Of a DNA stretch of 7,606 nucleotides, positions 1 through 7,060 are shown piece by piece. The translations under genes were made by a program, and so were the position numbers. The notes beneath the pieces are model-generated. The model was not told the DNA's origin, did not search any database, and saw only the letters and a program-made list of their open reading frames with translations. Every line of letters starts with the position of its first letter. Positions within the stretch are counted from its first letter, which is position 1. The DNA lies in contig JAIDQW010000078.1 of the NCBI GenBank assembly GCA_029062075.1, forward strand, positions 1 to 7,606, read 5' to 3'. Source of the DNA: Paramuribaculum sp. GTDB lineage: Bacteria > Bacteroidota > Bacteroidia > Bacteroidales > Muribaculaceae.

Positions 1-1
1 T

Positions 2-355
2 CTCGGTATTCCGGTTAAATGGCCTCAGATTTCCGCTGCCAAACTTATTGTTGAGAGTGCTGTGGGTTCATACCGCATTGAACCCAGTCAGGGAACGCAC
101 TTCTTCCAGAATCTCACATCTTTTGGAGTAGGTTACTTCACGATAGATCAAGCCGGTGGCAACGGATTCTTTGATTCGGATTATCTTGACTCAATACCTC
201 CGGTGTTTGAAACAGAATTTGTGAGAATTGTACAATTTGAGTCACCGCTCGCTATCGGAATAAACGGCAAGACCGGTGTTGGAGTTGTCGCTAAACCTGG
301 AGCTAATTCAAAACCTGACACCGATGAATTAATTGTCACCACTGCTACAGAATAA
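2..355 (+). CDS. PEP/pyruvate-binding (PEP-synthase-like) protein, C-terminal end only
   Basis: This is the last 117 codons of a gene whose beginning lies left of the window. The frame is open from the first bases and ends at TAA (353-355). A GTG at 62 could be read as a start, but coding similarity continues upstream of it, so it is internal. The segments IPVKWPQISAAKLIVE and PSQGTHFFQNLTSFGVGYFT match, from memory, the C-terminus of the large Bacteroidota proteins annotated as phosphoenolpyruvate synthase or PEP/pyruvate-binding-domain proteins. In those proteins the nucleotide- and PEP-binding parts lie further upstream. The catalytic region is not visible, so activity cannot be judged: the protein could be a true PEP synthase or a PPDK/PEP-synthase-like enzyme with another role. 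It is probably cytoplasmic. The next gene starts 8 nt after the stop, which suggests cotranscription. Confidence 0.72.
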   Translation, partial: LGIPVKWPQISAAKLIVESAVGSYRIEPSQGTHFFQNLTSFGVGYFTIDQAGGNGFFDSDYLDSIPPVFETEFVRIVQFESPLAIGINGKTGVGVVAKPGANSKPDTDELIVTTATE

Positions 356-363
356 ATATAGAT

Positions 364-1623
364 ATGTCGCTATTCAACCACATAAAAAGAGCTTTTGGTC
401 TTGGTGCCAACTACGATTCTGAGGATTCTGACATTGAGGATTTTGAGGAATCGGAACAGGAATCGGCAAGTGCTGTTGCTCGGGCTACCCAGAACATGCG
501 TCACATTGAGACTCAAAAAGATGAAACCCTGAGCGCTGATATTTTTGACGGTGTTATTGAACTGTTCAATAAGACTCAGCCGGAATTTGTTCGTGAGTGC
601 ATGGATACCGATGCGCAGAAAGAATATATTCTCCGAAACATTGATAATGCGCTAAGGGATAGACTCGAAAAAGAGGTCAATTCAGCCAAGATGAGAGGTC
701 AGCTACTCTGGGAAGAGCAGATGAAAAAACTCGACAAAGAGGTTGAGACACTCAGACATGAAAAAGAAAATCTCGAACAGAAAAGAGAGGAATCAAAGAG
801 CCAGCGTCTAAGCGCCGAGCGTCAGAAAAGGGCACTGATAGAGAGAGTTCACGATCTGGAAACCCAGTTGCTTACCGTTGAGGCTGAGAAAGAGCAATAT
901 ATACTTGAAAACAGAAGTATGTTAAATAAGCTCAGGGTAGCTTCTGTTACCTCAGGAGGCGCGAGTGCCGAAACCGTTGATGAACTCGAAAGGCTTGAAT
1001 CGGAACTTGAATCACTCCGAAAGGAAAAAACTGACCTGCAGCAGGAAACCGAACATTTCAAGGCTGTTGCTCAGGCACACACTCCGGTAATGGAAAATCT
1101 TCTCAAAATCATTGAAGAGCTTGTTGCTGAAGTTAATTCTGCCAGTGCCAGCGACCATGCAGAAGATCTTGACAAAATTAAATCGGAACTTGATTCAGCT
1201 AAAAGAACCATTTCAGAACTGAATAAAAAAATTGACGGACTTAATTTCTTGAAAGAGCAGGATGCAAGGGAGATTACCGATCTTAAAACAGTAATAACTT
1301 CTAAGGACAATATAATTGCTCAGCTAAAAAAAGAAAAAGAAATTGAGGCATCTGAAAATAACTGTATTATTGATGATGCACCGGAATACCACATAAGCAG
1401 TGAGCCTAAAAAAGAGGATATTACAAAAAATTCTTCTCGGAAAACGAAGCAGAAGCCTCGCATTTCAGCTATAGACGAGTTACTTGAAAGCACCGACTGG
1501 TTTGTGGCTCCGACTCTTCCTGAAAATGAGAAAGAACCTGAAAAAGATGATGATTTCGGCTATAAAGCCCCATCGCCCCGCAAAGCTCACCCGGATGATG
1601 ACAAACAATTGTCACTCTGGTAA
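364..1623 (+). CDS. acidic coiled-coil protein with C-terminal QLSLW tail, function unknown
   Basis: This encodes 419 residues with no signal peptide or membrane segment, so it is probably cytoplasmic. A short basic/hydrophobic N-terminus (1-14) is followed by a very acidic stretch (about 18-33). A helical region (about 55-95) leads into long heptad-rich coiled coils at about 100-190, 203-232 and 265-327, broken near 193-202 by a Ser/Gly-rich hinge. The charged linker at 340-367 has the look of a disordered region. The C-terminus has two more structured-looking patches: IDELLESTDWFVAP (370-383) and the tail from DDDFGY (395-400) to the final QLSLW (415-419). QLSLW resembles the pentapeptide by which bacterial proteins bind the DnaN sliding clamp (consensus QL[SD]LF). 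I do not recognise a named family; the coiled coil suggests a scaffold or SMC-like partner. ATG 364 is chosen because it lies 8 nt after the previous stop. It has no Shine-Dalgarno sequence, as is usual in Bacteroidota. DPP IV follows after 26 nt. Confidence 0.85.
   Translation: MSLFNHIKRAFGLGANYDSEDSDIEDFEESEQESASAVARATQNMRHIETQKDETLSADIFDGVIELFNKTQPEFVRECMDTDAQKEYILRNIDNALRDRLEKEVNSAKMRGQLLWEEQMKKLDKEVETLRHEKENLEQKREESKSQRLSAERQKRALIERVHDLETQLLTVEAEKEQYILENRSMLNKLRVASVTSGGASAETVDELERLESELESLRKEKTDLQQETEHFKAVAQAHTPVMENLLKIIEELVAEVNSASASDHAEDLDKIKSELDSAKRTISELNKKIDGLNFLKEQDAREITDLKTVITSKDNIIAQLKKEKEIEASENNCIIDDAPEYHISSEPKKEDITKNSSRKTKQKPRISAIDELLESTDWFVAPTLPENEKEPEKDDDFGYKAPSPRKAHPDDDKQLSLW
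1606..1620 (+). other. possible sliding-clamp-binding peptide (QLSLW) at the protein C-terminus
   Basis: These are codons 415-419, the last five residues of the coiled-coil protein. Gln-Leu-Ser-Leu followed by an aromatic residue matches the bacterial beta-clamp (DnaN) binding consensus QL[SD]LF, with Trp in place of Phe. The placement at the extreme C-terminus, after a charged and probably flexible linker with three Asp residues at 411-413, is where such motifs often sit. The match is direct; binding is an inference. A five-residue motif can arise by chance. Confidence 0.4.
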
Positions 1624-1649
1624 TTAATACTAAATCAATCTTTTATTTC

Positions 1650-3848
1650 ATGAATATTATCTTCAAATCAATCATTTCATTAGCCTCAGTCCTGGCTGTT
1701 TCAATCACTGCGAATGCTGCCGGACTGTCTCAATTTTCCGATATTGAAAAATACCTCGGTTCTAAAAGATATGCGTCAGCACCTAAAGCGTTTACCTACA
1801 TGAACAGTGGTGCAAACTATCTTAAGTTGTCTGCCGACGGAAAAAAGATATTGAAGTTCGATACCAAAACAGGTAATGAGGTGGAGACTATTCTGGATCT
1901 GGGTAACACAAGGGAGACAAGCCTTGATAAAATTTCAGGATTCAAAATGAGTCCCGAAGAAAGCAAGATTCTCGTTTGGAGAAATTCCAAATCAATATAT
2001 CGCCGCTCATTTGACGCCGAATATTATGTTTACGAACTGAGGACAAGACTATTACGCCCTCTTTCAACAGAACATCCCCGTCAGCAGGCTCCGCTTTTCT
2101 CTCCGGACGGCAGAATGATTGCGTTTGTAGCTCAGAATAATATCTATCTCAAGCAACTTGACTTCTGGACTGAGAGAGTAGTTACTACAGACGGTGCTAA
2201 AAATATGATTATCAACGGTGTACCTGACTGGACTTACGAAGAGGAGTTTACCACTTCATCATCTATGGCTTGGGCTCCGGACAACTCCACCCTCTGCTAT
2301 ATCAAATACAATGAATCTGCGGTACCTATGTTCTCTTTCCCGCTCTATGAGGGAGTTTGCAACAGGCTTGACGAGTACTCTCTCTACCCCGGTGCATTCA
2401 CATATAAATATCCGGTTGCTGGAGAGAAGAATTCAACCGTAAGCGTTCACGCCTATGACATTGACAACAAGACGACAAAAACAGTGTCACTTCCTCAAAA
2501 CGGATTTGAGTACATTCCCCGTATAGCTTATGCTTACAGCCCCGACCGTCTGATGGTTACGACGCTGAACAGAGCGCAAACAAGAATGGAACTGTTTTCC
2601 GTAAATCCCAAATCAACCGTTGCCAAATCCATTCTTGTTGAGGAATACAAGGCTTGGCTTGCTCCCGCTACATACGAAGATATAAAATATTTCCCTGACT
2701 TTTTCGTGATAACTTCTTCACGTTCAGGCTACGACCACCTGTATCAGTACTCTTACACCGGCACTCTGATGAAACAGATAACTTCCGGTGAATACGATGT
2801 TCTCAGCTACTACGGCTATGATAAGGTTTCAGGCACCCACTACTACCAGTCAACTGTAAATGGGGCTGTTAACCGAGTGGTAAGTTCAATAAATTCAAAA
2901 GGAAAGGTAACCGACATTTCACCTGCAACAGGATGTGCCTCTGCCACATTCAGCCCTGATATGACTTTCTTCACACTGCGCTATTCAAACACCAAAACTC
3001 CTCCGGAATATACACTCTATTCAGCTGACAAACTTAAGAAAATAAAGACACTTGAGGACAATGCAAGACTGAAAAATGATTATGCCGGTGTACCTCAGAG
3101 AGAGTTCTTCACAATGACATCTGAAGGTGTAACTCTTAACGGTTATATGGTAAAACCTGCCGATTTCAATCCTTCCGCCAAGTATCCCGTTGTAATGTAT
3201 CAGTATAGCGGCCCCGGCTCACAGCAGGTTCTTGATGAATGGTCTATCGGTTGGGCAAACTGGTACGCCGCAAACGGCTACATAATTATATGTGTGGATG
3301 GTAGAGGCACCGGTGGCAGAGGCAGACAGTTCATGGATGTTGTTTACAAAAATCTCGGTCATTATGAATCTATAGATCAGGTGAACGCGGCTCTCTATGC
3401 GGCTTCGCTACCCTATGTGGATTCCAAGAGAATAGGTATTCACGGCTGGAGCTACGGCGGATATGAAACACTCATGGCATCCTCGCAGCTCAACGCACCT
3501 TACGCGGCGGCTGTAGCGGTTGCTCCTGTTACCGACTGGAGATATTATGATACTGTTTATGCTGAACGATATATGCTGACTCCACAAGAAAATGAGGATG
3601 GTTACCGGAACTCTGCGCCCCTTAATTATGTTAAGAATGTAAAGTGTCCTCTCCTTATAATGTCAGGAACAGCAGATGACAACGTCCACTACTTTAATAC
3701 GGTACAATATGTGTCGGCTGCGGAAGCTGCTGATATGTGGTGTGACATGCTGGTATTTGCCAATATGGATCACTCAATCAATGATTGCGGAGCACAAAAA
3801 ATTGTTTATGCCCGCATGCTTGATTACTTTAACAAGAATATGAAATAA
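1650..3848 (+). CDS. dppIV: dipeptidyl peptidase IV, secreted S9B serine peptidase
   Basis: This encodes 732 residues, the usual length for bacterial DPP IV, which removes Xaa-Pro and Xaa-Ala dipeptides from peptide N-termini. A signal peptide (1-23, ending ANA before Ala24) implies export to the periplasm or beyond. Residues of about 40-475 form the beta-propeller (DPPIV_N) and about 485-732 the alpha/beta-hydrolase domain. The propeller carries DWTYEEEF, in which Glu198 and Glu199 correspond to human Glu205/Glu206 and hold the substrate amino terminus. The oxyanion tyrosine is Tyr519 in QYSGPGSQ (human Tyr547). The nucleophile Ser601 lies in GWSYGG. The charge relay is completed by Asp676 in GTADDNVH and His708 in MDHS. 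The Ser-Asp and Asp-His spacings (75 and 32) are close to the human enzyme (78 and 32). All key residues are present, so an active enzyme is expected. It probably helps degrade proline-rich peptides for nutrition. It sits in the middle of the operon, and the next gene starts 10 nt downstream. Confidence 0.95.
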   Translation: MNIIFKSIISLASVLAVSITANAAGLSQFSDIEKYLGSKRYASAPKAFTYMNSGANYLKLSADGKKILKFDTKTGNEVETILDLGNTRETSLDKISGFKMSPEESKILVWRNSKSIYRRSFDAEYYVYELRTRLLRPLSTEHPRQQAPLFSPDGRMIAFVAQNNIYLKQLDFWTERVVTTDGAKNMIINGVPDWTYEEEFTTSSSMAWAPDNSTLCYIKYNESAVPMFSFPLYEGVCNRLDEYSLYPGAFTYKYPVAGEKNSTVSVHAYDIDNKTTKTVSLPQNGFEYIPRIAYAYSPDRLMVTTLNRAQTRMELFSVNPKSTVAKSILVEEYKAWLAPATYEDIKYFPDFFVITSSRSGYDHLYQYSYTGTLMKQITSGEYDVLSYYGYDKVSGTHYYQSTVNGAVNRVVSSINSKGKVTDISPATGCASATFSPDMTFFTLRYSNTKTPPEYTLYSADKLKKIKTLEDNARLKNDYAGVPQREFFTMTSEGVTLNGYMVKPADFNPSAKYPVVMYQYSGPGSQQVLDEWSIGWANWYAANGYIIICVDGRGTGGRGRQFMDVVYKNLGHYESIDQVNAALYAASLPYVDSKRIGIHGWSYGGYETLMASSQLNAPYAAAVAVAPVTDWRYYDTVYAERYMLTPQENEDGYRNSAPLNYVKNVKCPLLIMSGTADDNVHYFNTVQYVSAAEAADMWCDMLVFANMDHSINDCGAQKIVYARMLDYFNKNMK

Positions 3849-3858
3849 AAAAGTCAGA

Positions 3859-5190
3859 ATGTCAGAACAGATAAAAGAAACGGTAAAAGGAATCTACCTC
3901 CTGTGGCTCAACTGGGTCATAGTTGTTGGAGGTATATCGTTTCTTGTTTGTCTGTCACTATGGCTCAATCCTGTTCTCATGCCTCTGCTTGCATTTGCAT
4001 TGCAGGGGGTATTCTATTTGCTTATAAAAGTAAATCGCAACCGCCGCGTCCCGGTTTGCTTCCTGTTACCCCACTTGGGCATGAGGATAATGTTTTTCTG
4101 CGGGGTCATTATGCTTGGAGTCAACTTCCTGTATTCCCGCTGGTTCGTTGATCAAATTTTCACTCCTGAAACAATTAATCCCGAAATTCCTTTCATAACC
4201 ACCCTTATTGTAGCTCCGGTTACCGCGGCTTGCTGCCTATACGCTCTGTACAGAGGCTCGCATTACTCTTTTTGCCTGAGTTGCAAAATTAAATACGGCA
4301 CTCCGGCAGAGCGAGGTTTCCTCGGTACTCTGTTCACTCAGGAAGGTACTGTGCAGGCACGTTTTCTTGGAATGATTAACGCCGGCATTGCAATTGTAGC
4401 ATGGGTATATTATTTCATTCTTTATGTCAATGTAAACCTTAACCTGCCGGACAGATTCATATTTTTCGTTGCCCCCATAGCCATATTTTTCTGTTCGATA
4501 GTGTATATGGCTCTGAGATACCTCGGTTTGTGGAATTATTACAGCAATTACATCGGTTCAAGTTCGCTCAAGAACGGTCCATATACTTTGTTGCGCTACA
4601 TTATGATATGGGACAACTATATTGCCGTTGTTCCACCGGAAAGTGACCCCGATAAAATCACGGATATTACCATGAACCGTTTTGACACCCCCGAAAGCAT
4701 TTATATATCGGCACGTAAAAACGTTACAGCTCCTGAGGCGATGTCCTTCCTTTTGAATAAGATCGGTTTCCGCATTATGGATATCAGGTTCATGTACTCC
4801 ATAACTTCCGGTAATGCCGATTATAATATTTTCAACTACCTGTGCTTTTTGACAGACGAGGAAAAAGAGAAGTTACTGAAAGAGAAACCCAATGTGGAAT
4901 TCATTTCACTTCACCAGCTCCACACTCTCATAAATACAAAAAAATGCAATCCGCTTTTCAGCTCCGAGATTATCAGACTGCACACAGCGGCAATGGCATG
5001 GAAAACTTATGACAAAAATGGCAGGAGAAAATATAAGATAAAGCACTACACCCCTACTTTCCGTTTATGTGACATTCATAAATGGGATGTGGATTACAAT
5101 GATCCTATCTGGTTCAAAATACACCTTTTCAACCAGGATTCGTTTCTTTTCAATATACGCCGCCTGTGGCATAAATATACCGACGATTGA
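3859..5190 (+). CDS. six-helix membrane protein with soluble C-terminal domain, function unknown
   Basis: This encodes 443 residues. Six hydrophobic segments are visible at about 14-36, 38-57, 76-94, 111-131, 168-190 and 199-219. A polar loop between the fourth and fifth carries CLSC (Cys139 and Cys142), a CxxC that could bind metal or form a disulfide. Residues of about 240-443 form a soluble domain rich in aromatic and charged residues, including RYIMIWDNYIAVVPP (246-260), YLCFLTDEEKEKLL (327-340) and WKTYDKNGRRKY (381-392). By the positive-inside rule the soluble domain is probably cytoplasmic. I recognise no characterised family; it looks like a Bacteroidales-type hypothetical protein. 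ATG 3859 is favoured because it directly follows DPP IV with a 10-nt gap and the first helix begins soon after it. The stop TGA (5188-5190) overlaps the TTG start of miaA, so the two genes are probably translationally coupled. That coupling does not by itself show a shared function. Confidence 0.85.
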   Translation: MSEQIKETVKGIYLLWLNWVIVVGGISFLVCLSLWLNPVLMPLLAFALQGVFYLLIKVNRNRRVPVCFLLPHLGMRIMFFCGVIMLGVNFLYSRWFVDQIFTPETINPEIPFITTLIVAPVTAACCLYALYRGSHYSFCLSCKIKYGTPAERGFLGTLFTQEGTVQARFLGMINAGIAIVAWVYYFILYVNVNLNLPDRFIFFVAPIAIFFCSIVYMALRYLGLWNYYSNYIGSSSLKNGPYTLLRYIMIWDNYIAVVPPESDPDKITDITMNRFDTPESIYISARKNVTAPEAMSFLLNKIGFRIMDIRFMYSITSGNADYNIFNYLCFLTDEEKEKLLKEKPNVEFISLHQLHTLINTKKCNPLFSSEIIRLHTAAMAWKTYDKNGRRKYKIKHYTPTFRLCDIHKWDVDYNDPIWFKIHLFNQDSFLFNIRRLWHKYTDD

Positions 5191-6095
5191 AAAAGTACCC
5201 CGTAATAACCGGACCGACAGCCAGCGGCAAAACCGCTCTTGCGGTAAAAGCTGCTCAGGCGCTTGACGGTGAAATAATTAGTGCTGATTCCCGACAGATT
5301 TATACCGGAATGGATATCGGCACGGGCAAGGATCTTGATGAATACGGCACAGTGCCTTACCACCTTATTGATATTGTTCCCGCCGGATATAAATATAACC
5401 TGTACGAATATCTCAGAGATGCAAGAGCAGCTTTTGATGAAATCACGTCAAGAGGAAAACTGCCGGTAGTGTGCGGGGGAACAGGAATGTATCTTGAAGC
5501 ACTTATTCGAGGAACAAACTTGCCGGAAGTGCCCGAAAACGCCGAATTGAGGAAAAGGTTAGCATCTAAATCGCTTGAAGAGCTCACCGCCATTCTCTCA
5601 GAAATGAAAACTCTGCATAATACTACAGATGTAGATACCGCTAAAAGAGCCATCAGAGCGATAGAAATTCAAACATATTATCTTGAGCATCCGGAACTCA
5701 CCCCGGAGGTTACTCCGACCGGTACCGATGAAAACGCGGTAATAATCGGAGTTGAAATTGACCGCGATTCGAGGCGAAGAAGAGTTTCGGCAAGACTAAG
5801 AACAAGGCTCGAAGCCGGTATGATTGAAGAGGTTAAAAACCTTCTTGAATCCGGTGTTCCTGCTGAAAATCTTATTTATTATGGTCTTGAATATAAGTTT
5901 ATCACCCTTTACCTCACCGGTGAACTAACTAAAGATGAGATGATTGACTCACTCGAAATAGCCATACATCAGTTTGCTAAACGTCAGATGACTTGGTTTA
6001 GAGGTATGGAGAGGAGAGGCTTTGAAATTCATTGGCTCCCCTATGATATCAATCCCGACACCTTTGTAGAGAAAGTAGCAGACCTTTTACAATGA
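5187..6095 (+). CDS. miaA: tRNA dimethylallyltransferase MiaA (tRNA A37 isopentenyl transferase)
   Basis: This encodes 302 residues, near the usual MiaA length. MiaA transfers a dimethylallyl group from DMAPP to N6 of A37 in tRNAs reading UNN codons, which supports codon-anticodon pairing; it acts in the cytoplasm. The P-loop is GPTASGKT (9-16). The substrate/catalytic region is ADSRQIYTGMDIGTGKD (33-49), with Asp34 the likely general base. It is followed by PYHLID (57-62), CGGTGMYLEAL (96-106) and the C-terminal QFAKRQMTWFRG (262-273). Several positions differ from the common form: IGTGKD in place of IGTAKP, VDTAKR (149-154) near the RALE-like RAIE, and GLEYK (233-237) in place of a GYKE/GYRQ-type motif. 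These fit a divergent Bacteroidota MiaA clade, so a second, more canonical miaA elsewhere in the genome is plausible. The start must be TTG 5187: an in-frame stop at 5172-5174 leaves only ATA and Arg/Tyr codons before it, and the first ATG would delete the P-loop. TTG overlaps the upstream TGA. Confidence 0.95.
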   Translation: MKKYPVITGPTASGKTALAVKAAQALDGEIISADSRQIYTGMDIGTGKDLDEYGTVPYHLIDIVPAGYKYNLYEYLRDARAAFDEITSRGKLPVVCGGTGMYLEALIRGTNLPEVPENAELRKRLASKSLEELTAILSEMKTLHNTTDVDTAKRAIRAIEIQTYYLEHPELTPEVTPTGTDENAVIIGVEIDRDSRRRRVSARLRTRLEAGMIEEVKNLLESGVPAENLIYYGLEYKFITLYLTGELTKDEMIDSLEIAIHQFAKRQMTWFRGMERRGFEIHWLPYDINPDTFVEKVADLLQ

Positions 6096-7060
6096 AGCAA
6101 TTTCTAACTCTTCTTTTCACAATTTGCTGTGCAGTATCCGCAAATGCCGTGGAACCACAACGAATATATCACAGATTTTCAGGTGTTGTACAAGACACAG
6201 CTATCACAGTACCTACCTTGCCGGCGGCTACAACATCCAGTCATGAGATTCGTATGGATTTACCTGCAAAAGGATTCGGAAAAAACAGATCCGATAAGAT
6301 TACTATCGGCTGGCAAGACAAAGATAGCACCGTATGGAGTGCTGAAATTTCCATATTCAACTCCGGCTCCGATGAACTTCTTGACGGAAGCCATTTATAT
6401 ATAGCTGTTAATAAAGAAGGATTCAAAGAACCGGTATATGAAAACACTTATAAAGATATTATAGCCGACATGAACACCGAACTGAGTATCTGCATTGATT
6501 TCACAGATACCGAAGTCACCCTGCTTGCCGGACACAATAAGCTCAAAGATATAGCATCCTTGTCCGGTGAGTTCAATCCATCCGGAGCAATAGGGATAAA
6601 AGTTGATGGCAAAGTTGAAATCTCCTCTATAGTGAGCGAATACACTGAGGATTTCAGCACATTGCTACAGACAGGGCTCAGCGAGGCAGACATCAAAAAA
6701 ATGACAGCCGGAAGCACTCAACCCGCCGGTATCTGGAAAGCTCTTGACAGAGACACCGATTCAAGATATGCCTTAGCCGGAGGAAGATATACTCTTGCAA
6801 TAGTTCCTGTTCCGGACACAAACGAGTTTGATATTATCTATATAAACGGTGCCGAAGTAAATGCCGATAAATGGAAAACCGGTATGAGGAAAGGAAAACT
6901 TATACCGACCGCGTTCAAAGACCATTACGACCTGATGTGGTATGACTCAGCTTTTGAGCTAATAGAATACGATGCCACAGCATCGGTGGATCAGAATATA
7001 ATCCTATCCTTATCTTTTCCCCTGTTCAAATCTACGCTGCGGTTCGTCCGTCAGCAGTAG
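6092..7060 (+). CDS. secreted protein of unknown function
   Basis: This encodes 322 residues. Its start ATG overlaps the miaA stop as ATGA (6092-6095), so translation is probably coupled. The first 19 residues (MKQFLTLLFTICCAVSANA) form a clear signal peptide with an ANA cleavage site. Cys12 and Cys13 do not sit in a lipobox, so a soluble periplasmic or outer protein is expected. The mature part is beta-rich. An N-terminal half (about 40-185) has alternating strands such as EVTLLAGHNKL (141-151) and IGIKVDGKVEISSIV (167-181), faintly like LamG/concanavalin-type folds. A C-terminal part (about 210-320) contains GIWKALDRDTDSRYA (213-227), FDIIYINGAEVNADKW (246-261) and HYDLMWYDSAF (278-288), and looks like a separate conserved module. 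I recognise no characterised family and no catalytic motif. The gene ends at TAG (7058-7060), 29 nt inside the 3' end of the opposing lipoprotein gene. Confidence 0.82.
   Translation: MKQFLTLLFTICCAVSANAVEPQRIYHRFSGVVQDTAITVPTLPAATTSSHEIRMDLPAKGFGKNRSDKITIGWQDKDSTVWSAEISIFNSGSDELLDGSHLYIAVNKEGFKEPVYENTYKDIIADMNTELSICIDFTDTEVTLLAGHNKLKDIASLSGEFNPSGAIGIKVDGKVEISSIVSEYTEDFSTLLQTGLSEADIKKMTAGSTQPAGIWKALDRDTDSRYALAGGRYTLAIVPVPDTNEFDIIYINGAEVNADKWKTGMRKGKLIPTAFKDHYDLMWYDSAFELIEYDATASVDQNIILSLSFPLFKSTLRFVRQQ
7032..7060. terminator. imperfect palindrome filling the convergent gene overlap; possible two-way terminator
   Basis: The 29 nt shared by the two opposing genes fold into an imperfect hairpin. 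CTAC (7032-7035) pairs with GTAG (7057-7060), GCTG (7036-7039) with CAGC (7052-7055), and CGG (7040-7042) with CCG (7048-7050). The loop is TTCGT, and single unpaired bases lie at 7051 and 7056. That gives 11 pairs, eight of them G-C. The minus-strand stop (7032-7034) and the plus-strand stop (7058-7060) lie at the two feet. No strong T-run follows directly on either side; the nearest on the plus strand are the T-rich stretches at about 7070-7084. A classical intrinsic terminator is therefore not proven. Confidence 0.4.

Noticed and set aside
62..355. A separate short gene starting at GTG 62
   Set aside because: The frame stays open to the window edge, and the residues before it (IPVKWPQISAAKLIVE) belong to the same PEP-synthase-like C-terminal region. 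The GTG is an internal Val codon.
999..1193. Perfect 12-nt repeat ATCGGAACTTGA at 999-1010 and 1182-1193
   Set aside because: Both copies are in the same reading frame and encode SEL within coiled-coil heptads. Repeated codons in repetitive protein sequence explain it without a DNA-level function.
849..1310. Serine-rich minus-strand open frames (about 70-79 codons) opposite the coiled-coil gene
   Set aside because: They are antisense shadows of Glu/Lys/Leu-rich heptads, which read as Ser/Leu/Phe on the other strand. They have no promoter, leader or recognisable family.
3853..3867. Direct repeat GTCAGAA/GTCAGAA straddling the ATG of the membrane-protein gene
   Set aside because: It is seven bases long with a single-base gap and resembles no known operator or initiation element. 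Chance similarity is the simplest explanation.
5094..5653. Overlapping open frames on both strands around the start of miaA
   Set aside because: They overlap the well-supported MiaA coding sequence and the end of the membrane-protein gene, and show no recognisable protein features. They are by-products of the real frames.
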